Shown here in pieces: positions 1 through 8,026 of a stretch of 18,059 nt of DNA. The notes beneath the pieces are model-generated. The model was not told where the DNA came from. It ran no database searches and saw nothing but the letters and a program-made list of their open reading frames with translations. Position 1 is the first letter of the stretch. Every line of letters starts with the position of its first letter. This stretch comes from JACQAI01 sp035507915 (GTDB taxonomy: Bacteria > Pseudomonadota > Alphaproteobacteria > Elsterales > Elsteraceae), in assembly GCA_035507915.1 (NCBI GenBank), contig DATJNS010000434.1, positions 1 through 18,059 on the forward strand. Reading direction: 5' to 3'. The translations under genes were made by a program, and so were the position numbers.

Positions 1-2976
1 CCCGGTGCCCGCCGTGACCGTGAGCCCGCCCGAGCCGACCGACGAGGTTGCGAGCTGGAGCGCGCCGGTGGCGTTGAGCGTGACCGCGTTCGCGCCGGTG
101 TTGTCGAGGGTTACGGCGCCGCCGAAGGCATTGGCCCCGCCAAGATTGATCGTGCTGCCGTTCGCGTTGAACGTCGCAGTGCCCGCGCCGACGCTGATTG
201 CGCCGGTCTGGGTGATGCCGCCCGCCGTGGTGGTCACCGACAGCGCGCCCGCGCCCGTCAGATTCAAGGCGGCGAGCTGGGTCGCCACGGTGTTGACCAC
301 GGTCGCGCTGCCGCCGGCGGCCGGCGCCAGGGTGATGACGCCGCTCAGCGCGTTGCCCGCATTGTTGACGCTGATCGAGCCCGCGGTCGTCGTGAACGAC
401 GACGCCCCGGCGACCGTCATCGCGCCCGAGTTCGTGATCGCGCCACCCGACGACACCGTCAGGGTCGCGCCGGCGCCGCCGGTCAGGCTGGTCGCGCCCA
501 GATTGGTCGCGACGCTATTGGTCAGGGTCGCGGCGTTGCCGCCCGTCGTCGTCAGCGACACCGCGCTGGCGAAGTTGTTGAGCGCGTTGCTCAGATTGAT
601 CGCGCTGGCGCCGGCGTTGAACGTCGCGCTGCCCGCGGCGCCAACGCTGAGCGCGCCGGTCTGGCTGATGCCACCCGCCGTCGTCGTCACCGAGAGCGCG
701 CCCGCGCCCGTCAGATTCAAGGCGGCGAGCTGGGTCGCCACGGTGTTGACCACGGTCGCGCTGCCGCCGGCGGCCGGCGCCAGGGTGATGACGCCGCTCA
801 GCGTGTTGCCCGCATTGTTGACGCTGATCGAGCCCGCGGTCGTCGTGAACGACGACGCCCCGGCGACCGTCATCGCGCCCGAGTTCGTGATCGCGCCACC
901 CGACGACACCGTCAAGGTGGCGCCGGCGCCGCCGGTCAGGCTGATCGCGCCCAGGTTGGTCGCGATGCTGTTGGTCAGGCTGGCGGCGTTGCCGCCCGTC
1001 GTGGTCAGCGACACCGCGCCGGTCAAGGCGTTGCCCGCGTTGGTCAGCGTGATGGCGTTGGCACCGGCGTTGATCGTCGACGTGCCGCCGACCGTCAGCG
1101 CGGCGGTCTGCGTGACCGTGCCGGCGGCGGTGATCGAGAGCGAGCCGACGTTGGTCGCCGCGTTGAAGGCGACGCCACCCGACGTCGTGTTGTTGATCGT
1201 GAAACTACCGGTCGCGGTCACAGCCGAGCTGATGGTCACGCCGGTGGCGGCGTTGAACGCCAGATTGAGCGTGCCGCCCGTATTGTTGATCGCGCTTTGG
1301 ACCTGGATGAAGCTCGAGGCGTTCAGCGTCAAGGTCGCGGCGGTGTTTCCTCCCGCGGACATGTTCAGGGCGGCGGTCGGATCGATGATGATCGAGCCGT
1401 TGTTCGCGCCGGCTCCGGCGCTGGCGGTGTTGATCGTGACGCTGGTGCCGGCGTTGAGCGCCGCGTTGATGACGCTATCCTGAACGGTGGCGTTGTTGCT
1501 CGTCGCCGGCGTCGGATTGAAGGTCGGCCCGGCGGACTCGTTGCTGCTGGCGCTGCTCGAGATCGTGACGTCGGTCGGATCGAGCAGCCAAGTGCCCGAC
1601 TTGCCCTTCGGCGCCGTGGCATCGATCGACGCCGTCGCGCCCACGCCCAGCTGACCCTTGGACGAGGTCTCGACCAGGCCGCCGTTGCCGCCGTTGGGGC
1701 CGCCGCGCGCCGTGATCGTGCCGTTGAAGTTGGTATAGTTGTCGGACCACACGACGACGTGGCCGCCGTTGCCCTTGTTGGTGGCGTCGGCGTTGATCGT
1801 CGCGGCGGGATCGACGTAGACCGCCTGGGCGTGGGGCAGCGGTCCCGTGCCCTGCGCGCCGCCGCCGACCTCCACGGTGCCGCCGCCGGCGCCCCCCGAG
1901 ACGTTGACCTTGGCGCCGGCGTTGAGCGCGATCTGCTCGCCCAGGATGACGACCTTGCCGCCCGTCTGGCTCGGAGCGCGGCCCGAGGCGTCGAGCGTGC
2001 CGCTGACCGCCACCGTGCCGGAGTCGCCGCCGCCCAGGATGATCTTGCCGTCGTGCTGCTTGACCGTGCGGGCCTCGACGATGCCCGACATGTTGATCGC
2101 CTGGTCGAGCACGTTCTTGGCGACGTTGGCGGTGATCTGCACCGTACCGCCGTCGGCCTGGATCTTGCCGGAGTTGACCACCGCGGCGGCCAGCGGCTTG
2201 CCGTCCGGCCCGGTCATCTGCTGCGCGACCTTGTCGTTGACCGCGATGTTGATCAGCTTGTCGCCGTAGAAGTCGACCGTGTAGCTGTTCGCCGCGGTCA
2301 GCGCGACTTTGCCGAGCCGCGCGTTGATCACGCCGCTGTTCTCGACCCCCGGGGCGACCAGCGCGGCCAGGCCGCCGTCCGACACGTTGATCGTGCCCTG
2401 GTTGACGACCGTGGCGTTCGGGTTGGTCGACGGCTGCGAGAAGTTGTAGTTGCCGGCGAGGAAATCGTCGTTGCGGATGTTGGTCGTGGTGGCGAGGATG
2501 GTCGCCGTGTTCACCGCGGACCCCAGGCCGAACACGATGCCGTTGGGGTTGATCAGGATGATGCGACCGTTGGCCGACAGCTGGCCGAGGATGACCGACG
2601 GATCGACGCCGACGACCCGGTTGAGCGCGATCGACGAGCTCGACGGTTGCTGGAAGACGGTGCGCTCGCCCGGCGCGATCGAGAAGCTCTGCCAGTTGAT
2701 GATGACCTTGTTGGTCGACTGATTGATCGTCAGCGTGTTGGGCGCGGTCTGGCTGATCGTCGCATTGCCGGCGGCCACCGTACCGCCCTGCGGGTTGGCC
2801 CACGCGGCGCCGACGATCAGGGCCGACGCCGATGCCCCCGCGAGCAGGCCGGCGAGCAAGGAACGACGGGCAGGCCGCTCGAGCGGCAGCGTGACGGGTC
2901 GCGCGCCCGCCCGATCGGCGGTGCTCGGCGCGCGCCGGGCACGCCTGGTCCGGTCGCGGGTGCGGGCCGGACGCAT
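1..2976 (-). CDS. Filamentous haemagglutinin-type (TpsA) exoprotein, 3' end outside window
   Basis: An uninterrupted frame of 992 codons has no stop before the left edge, so the C-terminus is missing. The start is the ATG at 2976, 10 bases after the stop of the upstream gene. An arginine-rich leader is followed by a hydrophobic segment (about residues 39-58) and a likely signal-peptidase site after AAWA (residue 60). Residues 61-220 match the haemagglutination/TPS domain of two-partner-secretion exoproteins, with INPNGIVFG at 142-150 and NQGTI at 192-196. Next comes the GGHVVVWSD / ARGG / GTWLLDPTDVTI block usual in this family. The rest is low-complexity beta-helix sequence rich in T, S, G, N and A, with a 151-residue tandem repeat. 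In this family the TPS domain directs export through a TpsB outer-membrane pore; no TpsB lies in the window. A role in adhesion or biofilm is family inference. Confidence 0.9.
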   Translation of the reverse strand, partial: MRPARTRDRTRRARRAPSTADRAGARPVTLPLERPARRSLLAGLLAGASASALIVGAAWANPQGGTVAAGNATISQTAPNTLTINQSTNKVIINWQSFSIAPGERTVFQQPSSSSIALNRVVGVDPSVILGQLSANGRIILINPNGIVFGLGSAVNTATILATTTNIRNDDFLAGNYNFSQPSTNPNATVVNQGTINVSDGGLAALVAPGVENSGVINARLGKVALTAANSYTVDFYGDKLINIAVNDKVAQQMTGPDGKPLAAAVVNSGKIQADGGTVQITANVAKNVLDQAINMSGIVEARTVKQHDGKIILGGGDSGTVAVSGTLDASGRAPSQTGGKVVILGEQIALNAGAKVNVSGGAGGGTVEVGGGAQGTGPLPHAQAVYVDPAATINADATNKGNGGHVVVWSDNYTNFNGTITARGGPNGGNGGLVETSSKGQLGVGATASIDATAPKGKSGTWLLDPTDVTISSSASSNESAGPTFNPTPATSNNATVQDSVINAALNAGTSVTINTASAGAGANNGSIIIDPTAALNMSAGGNTAATLTLNASSFIQVQSAINNTGGTLNLAFNAATGVTISSAVTATGSFTINNTTSGGVAFNAATNVGSLSITAAGTVTQTAALTVGGTSTINAGANAITLTNAGNALTGAVSLTTTGGNAASLTNSIATNLGAISLTGGAGATLTVSSGGAITNSGAMTVAGASSFTTTAGSISVNNAGNTLSGVITLAPAAGGSATVVNTVATQLAALNLTGAGALSVTTTAGGISQTGALSVGAAGSATFNAGASAINLSNALNNFASAVSLTTTGGNAATLTNSVATNLGATSLTGGAGATLTVSSGGAITNSGAMTVAGASSFTTTAGSISVNNAGNALSGVITLAPAAGGSATVVNTVATQLAALNLTGAGALSVTTTAGGITQTGAISVGAGTATFNANGSTINLGGANAFGGAVTLDNTGANAVTLNATGALQLATSSVGSGGLTVTAGTG
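225..1048 (-). repeat. Tandem ~453-bp repeat inside the TpsA gene
   Basis: Positions about 225-595 and 678-1048 align with a constant offset of 453 bases (151 codons, in frame). The core, about 245-515 against 698-968, is nearly identical. A 3-base indel near 185/638 changes the offset to 450 further left. A weaker third unit can be recognised on the protein level around 1000-1160. Each unit encodes the stretch from SLTTTGGNAA through LAPAAGGSATVVNTVATQL to the ISQTGALSVG or ITQTGAISVG type motif, a likely set of beta-helix coils. Near-identity suggests recent duplication or gene conversion. Confidence 0.85.
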
Positions 2977-2986
2977 CAGGGCGGAC

Positions 2987-3679
2987 CTAGAACGAGCCCT
3001 TCGGCACCTGGTAGACGTCCGGGTGCTCGGGGTTGAGGATGTAGGACAGCTGCAAGGCGATCGGTTGCGGCTTCTCCGGCGGTTTGTCCTTGTCCGCCTC
3101 GCCCGCGGCGGTCGCCCCCGACAGCACGAGGAGCACCATGCGGGACTGCTCGTCCTGGCCGCGGAACACGACGTAGCCGTTCGGCAGCTGCCGGTTGGCG
3201 ACGATGCTGTCGGGCCGATAGCCCTCCGCCATGAAGTAGTTGCGCAGCAGGTTGGCCGCGCCCACCAGCTCCTCGGCACCGGCGATCTTGGGCTCGTTCG
3301 CCCAGTTGATGTTGACCTGGATCAGCTTTTTGGTGGTGTAGCCGAGGATGTAGTTGACATGCGCCTTGCCCGTGTTGGGGATCAGGTCGGGCACGATGAC
3401 GCTCAGCACGGTGGTCTTCTCGCCGGCATTGGCCTCGCTCGCGATCTTCTCGCCGGGGATCGGGAAGTCCTTCCGGATCGCCTGGCGAACCTGAGCCTCC
3501 GTCATGCCGAAGGATGCCGACCGGAAGCCTTCGACCTTGGCGTTCTCGCCCTTGGCGGCCTCGCCGCTGCCGGTCAGGGGCGACGCCGCGGAATCCTTGG
3601 CCGGCTCCGCGCGAGTCTCTTGTCCCGGCACGAGTAGCCACGCGCCCAAAACCAGGAGCATGGCGCTGATCCACCGCAT
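2987..3679 (-). CDS. Secreted protein of unknown function, upstream of TpsA
   Basis: A 230-residue protein if started at the ATG at 3679, which has GGAG (complement of 3686-3689) six bases upstream. A further in-frame ATG at 3691 would add MELP but has a poor ribosome-binding site. The N-terminus is a clear signal peptide: a basic residue, a hydrophobic core (MLLVLGAWLLV), then a likely cut near TRA/EPA. The mature part has a polar linker, then a compact domain starting FRSASFGMTEAQVRQAI, with YILGYTTKKLIQVNINW and a C-terminal LSYILNPEHPDVYQVPKGSF region. I do not recognise a named family. It ends 10 bases before the TpsA start, so the two are probably co-transcribed, and a periplasmic or envelope role in making, folding or anchoring the exoprotein is plausible. 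No lipobox cysteine is seen. Confidence 0.8.
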   Translation of the reverse strand: MRWISAMLLVLGAWLLVPGQETRAEPAKDSAASPLTGSGEAAKGENAKVEGFRSASFGMTEAQVRQAIRKDFPIPGEKIASEANAGEKTTVLSVIVPDLIPNTGKAHVNYILGYTTKKLIQVNINWANEPKIAGAEELVGAANLLRNYFMAEGYRPDSIVANRQLPNGYVVFRGQDEQSRMVLLVLSGATAAGEADKDKPPEKPQPIALQLSYILNPEHPDVYQVPKGSF

Positions 3680-3699
3680 CGGAAGCTCCATGACGACCG

Positions 3700-3790
3700 C
3701 GCGTTAGGTTTAAAAACCCAAATTGTAGTAAAAAATGGTTAATTAAAATCTATCAAAAGACTAGGCTATTTTGCCAGCATAAGAAGTGAC
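3700..3790 (-). promoter_or_regulatory. AT-rich promoter-like region upstream of the secreted protein-TpsA operon
   Basis: About 80 bases here are strongly AT-rich in an otherwise GC-rich window, and they sit just upstream of the minus-strand operon start. Reading on the minus strand there are TTGATA and, 23 bases further on, TACAAT (complement of 3722-3727). That spacing is too long for the two to be a standard sigma-70 pair, so I do not name a specific promoter. Such an island could also be a nucleoid-protein (H-NS/MucR-like) target, often seen near surface-adhesin genes; that is inference. Confidence 0.4.
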
Positions 3791-3891
3791 GGCGATCACA
3801 CCGCCGCCGAGTCCACGCTTCGATTTGGATGCGCGCCTCGACCGTCGTCCGAATAGCTTTGAAGGGTTATCGCTCTAAGCTTAGCGCAATC

Positions 3892-5499
3892 TTAGCGAGC
3901 GCCCGGCGGGCCGCCGGCGGTCGGGCGCGTTCCGGATGCGCCGCGAGGCGCCGTGTCGAGCCGGCGATACACGCGCGTCCCGTCGATCACGGCGACCTCG
4001 CGATAATGCCGCCACTCACGGGCAAAGCTGGGGTGGCGGAGAAAATAGGTGAGGTAGTCGAACTTGCCTTTCGGCAGGCCGAGCTCGGCCGCCGCCGGTG
4101 CAACCAAGACGAGTGCCGGCCGCGTACGCTCGAGCGAATGGCCGACGCTGTCGAACAGGCGGCGCTCGTCGTCCGACATCTGGGCGGGCTGACGCATTCC
4201 GGGTCGCCCGGTCGCGCCGGCGCGGTAGAGCCCGTCGATCAACCATAGCTCCATGAAGCGGGACGCCGGCTGGACGCGCCCGTAGAGCATCGTCGGGTAC
4301 TTGGGATAGATGGCGTCGGTCAGCCACAATACCGGCTCGCCGTGGGCATCCCGCTCGATCAGCGGCTCGAGCTGGCCGGCGAAGCTCGTGCGGTAGTCGA
4401 GCGGATCGCGCCACGGCGGATTTTCCAGCGTGAACCCCGCGATCAGCACGCCGAACGCGGTCGCGACGGCGAGGCGCGCGTGCTGGCGGGTCGGCGGCGC
4501 CCGCTCGACGATCACGGCGAGCGCGGCCGCGGCGGCGAGCGATGCCGTCAACGCGCACCCTTGGAACAGCGGCAACAGATGATAGGTCCAGCCCTTGCCC
4601 TGGATCAGCGCGCTACCGGCGGCCGCAAGCGTGAAGAGCGCCGCGACCTGGAGCGCCGGACGGCGGCTGACCAGGCCGTAACCGATCACCGGCAAGGTCG
4701 CGACCAGCGGGATCCAACGTTCCGGATCGCCGAACACGCGCTCGACGCCGAGCAGCGGACTCGGCGTCAGGTAGTAGCGCTGGACGAGCGGCAGGATCTC
4801 GGTGAAGTAGCTCGGACAGAAGACCAGCGCGGCGGCCAAGTAGACGAGACCGAGACCACCGATCAGCCACGGCTCGGGCCGCCCGAGCCACGCGCGCCAG
4901 CCGAGCCGCGCCAGGAGGCGGGTCTCGATCGCCAGTGGCACGAGCAGGAAGTAAGGCTTGATCAGGAAACCGATGGCAGCGAACCCGCCCCGCCAGGCGG
5001 CCGCCGCCGCCGACGGCCGGCCACCCTCGAGGCGCAGTGCGGCCAGCGTGAGATAGGGCAGCGCGAAGGCGACCATGAGGTGCTCGCGCTGACCGAAATT
5101 GTGCCGCGGCAGCATGACGAGAACCGACAGGCCGATGAGCGGCAGGGCCGCGCGCGCGAGCGGGTGGCCGAGCTCGCGCAGGGCCGCGGCCGGACGCCGG
5201 CACAGCGCCAGACTCGCGCCCTGCAGCGCCAGCACGCAGGCGACGAACACGACGGCGGGATCGAGCGCGAGCCGGTCGGCGAGCCACGCCGGCGGCAGGT
5301 TGAGCCAGAAGATCAGCGGCGGATTGACGTCGAACAGATCGACATACAGGCGCTCGCCCGCGACCATGCGGACGGCGTAGTCGAGGATCGCCGCGACGTC
5401 GCCGTCGAGCGGCGGCAGCAGATAGAACGCCGCCCACAGGCACGGTATGGCGAGCGCGGCGAGATGCGCGATGGTCGAGACTCGCGGCATAGCTCGCAT
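3892..5499 (-). CDS. GT-C-fold polytopic membrane glycosyltransferase (ArnT/PMT-like)
   Basis: A 535-residue protein with about ten hydrophobic segments through residue ~370 and a soluble C-terminal part. The N-terminal layout is the GT-C pattern: a first transmembrane helix, then LLPPLDGDVAAILDYAVRM (D32/D34 as candidate catalytic acids in the first external loop), then AGERLYVDLFDVNPPLIFWL (residues 48-67). GT-C enzymes move a sugar from a polyprenyl-phosphate donor to a protein, lipid or glycan on the outer face of the inner membrane. The C-terminal region (about 375-520) looks like the extracytoplasmic domain. It lies upstream of the secreted protein-TpsA pair on the same strand and diverges from the TPR-glycosyltransferase operon. 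The start at 5499 has only a weak ribosome-binding site, and the ATG at 5490 is an alternative. Acceptor and sugar are unknown. Confidence 0.75.
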   Translation of the reverse strand: MRAMPRVSTIAHLAALAIPCLWAAFYLLPPLDGDVAAILDYAVRMVAGERLYVDLFDVNPPLIFWLNLPPAWLADRLALDPAVVFVACVLALQGASLALCRRPAAALRELGHPLARAALPLIGLSVLVMLPRHNFGQREHLMVAFALPYLTLAALRLEGGRPSAAAAAWRGGFAAIGFLIKPYFLLVPLAIETRLLARLGWRAWLGRPEPWLIGGLGLVYLAAALVFCPSYFTEILPLVQRYYLTPSPLLGVERVFGDPERWIPLVATLPVIGYGLVSRRPALQVAALFTLAAAGSALIQGKGWTYHLLPLFQGCALTASLAAAAALAVIVERAPPTRQHARLAVATAFGVLIAGFTLENPPWRDPLDYRTSFAGQLEPLIERDAHGEPVLWLTDAIYPKYPTMLYGRVQPASRFMELWLIDGLYRAGATGRPGMRQPAQMSDDERRLFDSVGHSLERTRPALVLVAPAAAELGLPKGKFDYLTYFLRHPSFAREWRHYREVAVIDGTRVYRRLDTAPRGASGTRPTAGGPPGAR

Positions 5500-5871
5500 G
5501 TCCGGTGCGCCGCCTCCCCCCGCGCGACGTCAACGATGACGGGCGAGACACTGGTCGCAGCCGCGAATGCGCTCAAGTTAACGAAAATTCATTCGGGCCC
5601 GGGTCGAGACGTCCGCCCGCGCGGCCGGACCGTCGCGCCGGCGCACTCTGCCGCTGGCGCCGCGGCAGCGCGTGTCCAGCGCGCTCGACCAGCATGCCGA
5701 TGCGGCGTGACGGCTTCGGGCAGCCGCGTCGACATGTCGCTCGCGCCGACCCGGCGGTTCGCCGGGCTCGATCATGGCGGACCCCGGACGGATGCGAATC
5801 GGCAGCCCGGATGCTGGTTTGCCCGTCGACGCTTTGATATTCCTACCGGCGTTCGCCGGGGGAGCCCTTTC
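5500..5871. other. Divergent intergenic region, no convincing gene
   Basis: This 372-base gap separates the minus-strand GT-C gene from the plus-strand TPR-glycosyltransferase gene and should hold promoters for both. Frames are open through it on both strands, but their arginine/proline-rich translations look like GC-rich noise. The only AT-richer patches are about 5574-5596 and 5834-5846. I could not identify a clear -35/-10 pair or operator. Confidence 0.5.
5858..5864 (+). promoter_or_regulatory. Shine-Dalgarno sequence that fixes a GTG start
   Basis: GGGGGAG lies seven bases before the GTG at 5872. The frame stays open for another 1.5 kb upstream, mostly antisense to the GT-C gene, so this site is the main reason for choosing GTG 5872. 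The TPR homology begins within ten residues of it. Confidence 0.7.
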
Positions 5872-7599
5872 GTGCAACCGCAGGTCGTCACGTTCGACGA
5901 GGCGCTCGGCATGGCGCTGGACCACCACCGGGCCGGCCGGCTGGCCGCCGCCGAGGCGATCTATCGCCAGATCCTGGCCGCCCAACCGAACCACGTCGGC
6001 GCGCTCAACTTTCTCGGCATGCTGGCGCATCAGGTGGACCGCCTCGACGTCGCCCGCGAGATGCTGAGCAAGGCGATCTCCCTGTCGCCCGATTTCCCCG
6101 ACGCCTACAACAATCTCGCCGCCGTCCTGACCGCCGAAGGCGACGCCGGCGGCGCCGAGCGCTGCTATCGCCAAGCGATCTCCCTGCTGCCCGGCTATGT
6201 CGACGCGCACATCAATCTCGGCAACCTGCTGTGGCAGCTTGGCCGGTCCGCCGAGGCGGCGGACCATTGCCGGGAGGCGGTCCGGCTGGCCCCCGACAAT
6301 GCCGCCGCGCACAACAATCTCGCCAACGCGCTCGCGCAATCGAACGACGTCGAGGCGGCCGCCGAACACTACGAGCGGGCGGTCGCGCTGCAGCCCGACT
6401 TCGCCGGCGCGCACAACAACCTCGCCAACGCGCTCTGCGAGATGGGCCGCGCCGCCGAGGCGCTCGAGCACTACACGCGCGCCGCCGCGCTGCAGCCGAG
6501 CGTCCCCGACTACGTCATGAATCTCGGTAACGCGTTGCGCGATCTCGGACGCATCCCGGAAGCCGTCGCGGCCTACCATCGGACGCTGGCCCTCGCGCCG
6601 GGCTCGGGCGAAACGCGCTGGAATCTGGCGATGACGCTGCTGCTCGGCGGCGATTACGCGCGCGGCTGGGACGCCTACCAGGCGCGCTGGGAGACCCGCA
6701 AGCTCGCCCCGTTGCGCCGCCGTTTCGCCGTCCCGCAGTGGGACGGCGCGGATCCCGCCGGCCGCACCATCCTGATCCACGCCGAGCAGGGCATGGGTGA
6801 CGTCATCCAGTTCTGCCGTTACCTGCCGCTGGTCCGCGCGCGCGGCGCGCGCACCGTGCTGCTGATCGACAGCGGCTGGCGGCAGCTCGCGGCGCTGCTA
6901 CGCGGCCTCGACGGCGTCGACCAGGTCGCCCTCGACCTGACCGATGTCACTTCGTTCGACCTGCACTGCCCGCTGCTCGATCTGCCGCGGTTGTTCGGCA
7001 CGACGCTCGCCACCATTCCGGCGCACGTGCCCTACCTGACGCCGGATGCGGCGCGCCGCAGCGCATGGCGCGCGCGGCTCGCCGGTCGCGATCCGTCCGG
7101 CGCTACGCTGCGCGTCGGGCTGGTGTGGGCCGGCAACCCGAACTTCGCGCGCGACCGGTTGCGCTCGCCGCGGCTCGAGCCGCTGCTGCCGCTGCTCGAT
7201 CAGCCCAACGTGCGCTGGTTCGGCCTCCAGGCGGGCGACGGAAGCCGCGATCTCGAAGGCCGCGCGCTGCCCGCCACCTTCTGCGACCTCGGCCCCGAGC
7301 TGGGCGACTTCGCCGACACCGCGGCGGCGATGGCCGAGCTCGACCTGGTGATCAGCTCGTGCACCGCGGCGGCGCATTTGAGCGGCGCGCTCGGTCGCCC
7401 GACCTGGGTGCTGCTGCCGGTCGCGCCCGATTGGCGCTGGCTGCTCGAGCGCGACGACTCGCCGTGGTATCCGACCGCGCGGCTGTTTCGCCAACCCGCG
7501 GTCGGCCGGTGGGATCTCGTGGTCGAGCGGGTTCGCAGCGACCTGGCGGCGCTGGTCGACGGCGATCGCACCCGGCTGACGGGCGGCGCGGCGCGATGA
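5872..7599 (+). CDS. TPR-repeat protein with C-terminal heptosyltransferase-like (GT-B) domain, copy 1
   Basis: 575 residues from GTG 5872. Residues 7-245 form seven 34-residue tetratricopeptide repeats with repeated YNNLA, HNNLANAL and LQPDF motifs, plus a partial eighth (246-275). Residues about 285-575 resemble a GT9/GT41-like glycosyltransferase domain: HAEQGMGDVIQFCRYLPLV, LVWAGNP, DFADTAAAMAELDLV, TAAAHLSGALGRPTW and PDWRWLLER...PWYPTARLFRQ. TPR plus GT-B architecture is known from protein O-GlcNAc transferases and from many bacterial proteins of unproven function. Where the paralogue at 8027 has VDTAVAH, this copy reads SSCTAAAH, so a conserved Asp is replaced by C497. No signal peptide or membrane segment, so it is cytoplasmic. 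Its stop overlaps the receiver start by ATGA. Transfer of a sugar to protein is inferred. Confidence 0.85.
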   Translation: MQPQVVTFDEALGMALDHHRAGRLAAAEAIYRQILAAQPNHVGALNFLGMLAHQVDRLDVAREMLSKAISLSPDFPDAYNNLAAVLTAEGDAGGAERCYRQAISLLPGYVDAHINLGNLLWQLGRSAEAADHCREAVRLAPDNAAAHNNLANALAQSNDVEAAAEHYERAVALQPDFAGAHNNLANALCEMGRAAEALEHYTRAAALQPSVPDYVMNLGNALRDLGRIPEAVAAYHRTLALAPGSGETRWNLAMTLLLGGDYARGWDAYQARWETRKLAPLRRRFAVPQWDGADPAGRTILIHAEQGMGDVIQFCRYLPLVRARGARTVLLIDSGWRQLAALLRGLDGVDQVALDLTDVTSFDLHCPLLDLPRLFGTTLATIPAHVPYLTPDAARRSAWRARLAGRDPSGATLRVGLVWAGNPNFARDRLRSPRLEPLLPLLDQPNVRWFGLQAGDGSRDLEGRALPATFCDLGPELGDFADTAAAMAELDLVISSCTAAAHLSGALGRPTWVLLPVAPDWRWLLERDDSPWYPTARLFRQPAVGRWDLVVERVRSDLAALVDGDRTRLTGGAAR

Positions 7600-7982
7600 G
7601 GCCTCGACCGCTGCGCGCCCTGATCGTCGAGGACGAGCACCTGATCGCGGCCAGCCTTGCCGACTCGCTCAGGCACATCGGCCTCGAGGTCGGCGGAATC
7701 GCGACCACGCCGGCGCAGGCCGCGGCGCTGCTGGACGGGGATCGGTTCGACATCGCGTTCATCGACCTGTTCCTGGAGCACGAGTTCCACGGTCTCGATC
7801 TCGCCCGGCAGGCGTCGGCGCGTGCAGTCGCCGTCGTGCTGGTGACCGGGCACCTCAGCGACGCGATCTCCGACACGCTGGCGACCTTGCGCAGCGCGGC
7901 CCTGCTGACCAAGCCGTTCTCGATCGACCAGCTGGACGCGGTCGTCGCCGCCGTTCGCCAATCCTTGGCGAACCCCACCTGA
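7596..7982 (+). CDS. Stand-alone response-regulator receiver domain protein
   Basis: 128 residues, essentially one CheY-like receiver and no output domain. The acidic pair is E12/D13 in LIVEDE, the phospho-acceptor is D57 in AFIDLF, the switch threonine is T84 in LVTGH, and the conserved lysine is K106 in LLTKPF. All residues needed for phosphorylation are therefore present. The ATG overlaps the TGA of the preceding glycosyltransferase (ATGA at 7596-7599), which suggests translational coupling. The next TPR-glycosyltransferase starts 44 bases downstream. Single-domain receivers act as phosphorelay intermediates or by binding partner proteins, so it may control the adjacent enzymes or an unlinked pathway. 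No histidine kinase lies in the window. Confidence 0.88.
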   Translation: MRPRPLRALIVEDEHLIAASLADSLRHIGLEVGGIATTPAQAAALLDGDRFDIAFIDLFLEHEFHGLDLARQASARAVAVVLVTGHLSDAISDTLATLRSAALLTKPFSIDQLDAVVAAVRQSLANPT

Positions 7983-8026
7983 CCCTCGGCGACGGGATCG
8001 CGGCGCGCCGTGGTATAGTCGGCCGC

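Noticed and set aside
5..1483. Long plus-strand open frame (492 codons) opposite the TpsA gene
   Set aside because: It is rich in A, P and V with no domain. It arises because repetitive GC-rich beta-helix codons lack stops in the reverse direction. The minus-strand frame shows clear FHA-family motifs.
1475..2803. Minus-strand open frame of 442 codons inside the TpsA gene
   Set aside because: It is a shifted frame of the same strand, with a translation full of Q, R, G and H and no family match. The true frame contains the signal peptide and TPS domain.
3871..3886. Palindrome CTAAGCTTAG after the GT-C gene as a terminator
   Set aside because: It has no loop and is too short to form a stable hairpin. 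It is just a restriction-site-like palindrome.
4342..5871. Upstream extension of the TPR-glycosyltransferase frame by about 1.5 kb
   Set aside because: The extension is antisense to the GT-C gene and reads as charged low-complexity sequence. GTG 5872 has a strong Shine-Dalgarno, and TPR homology begins right after it.
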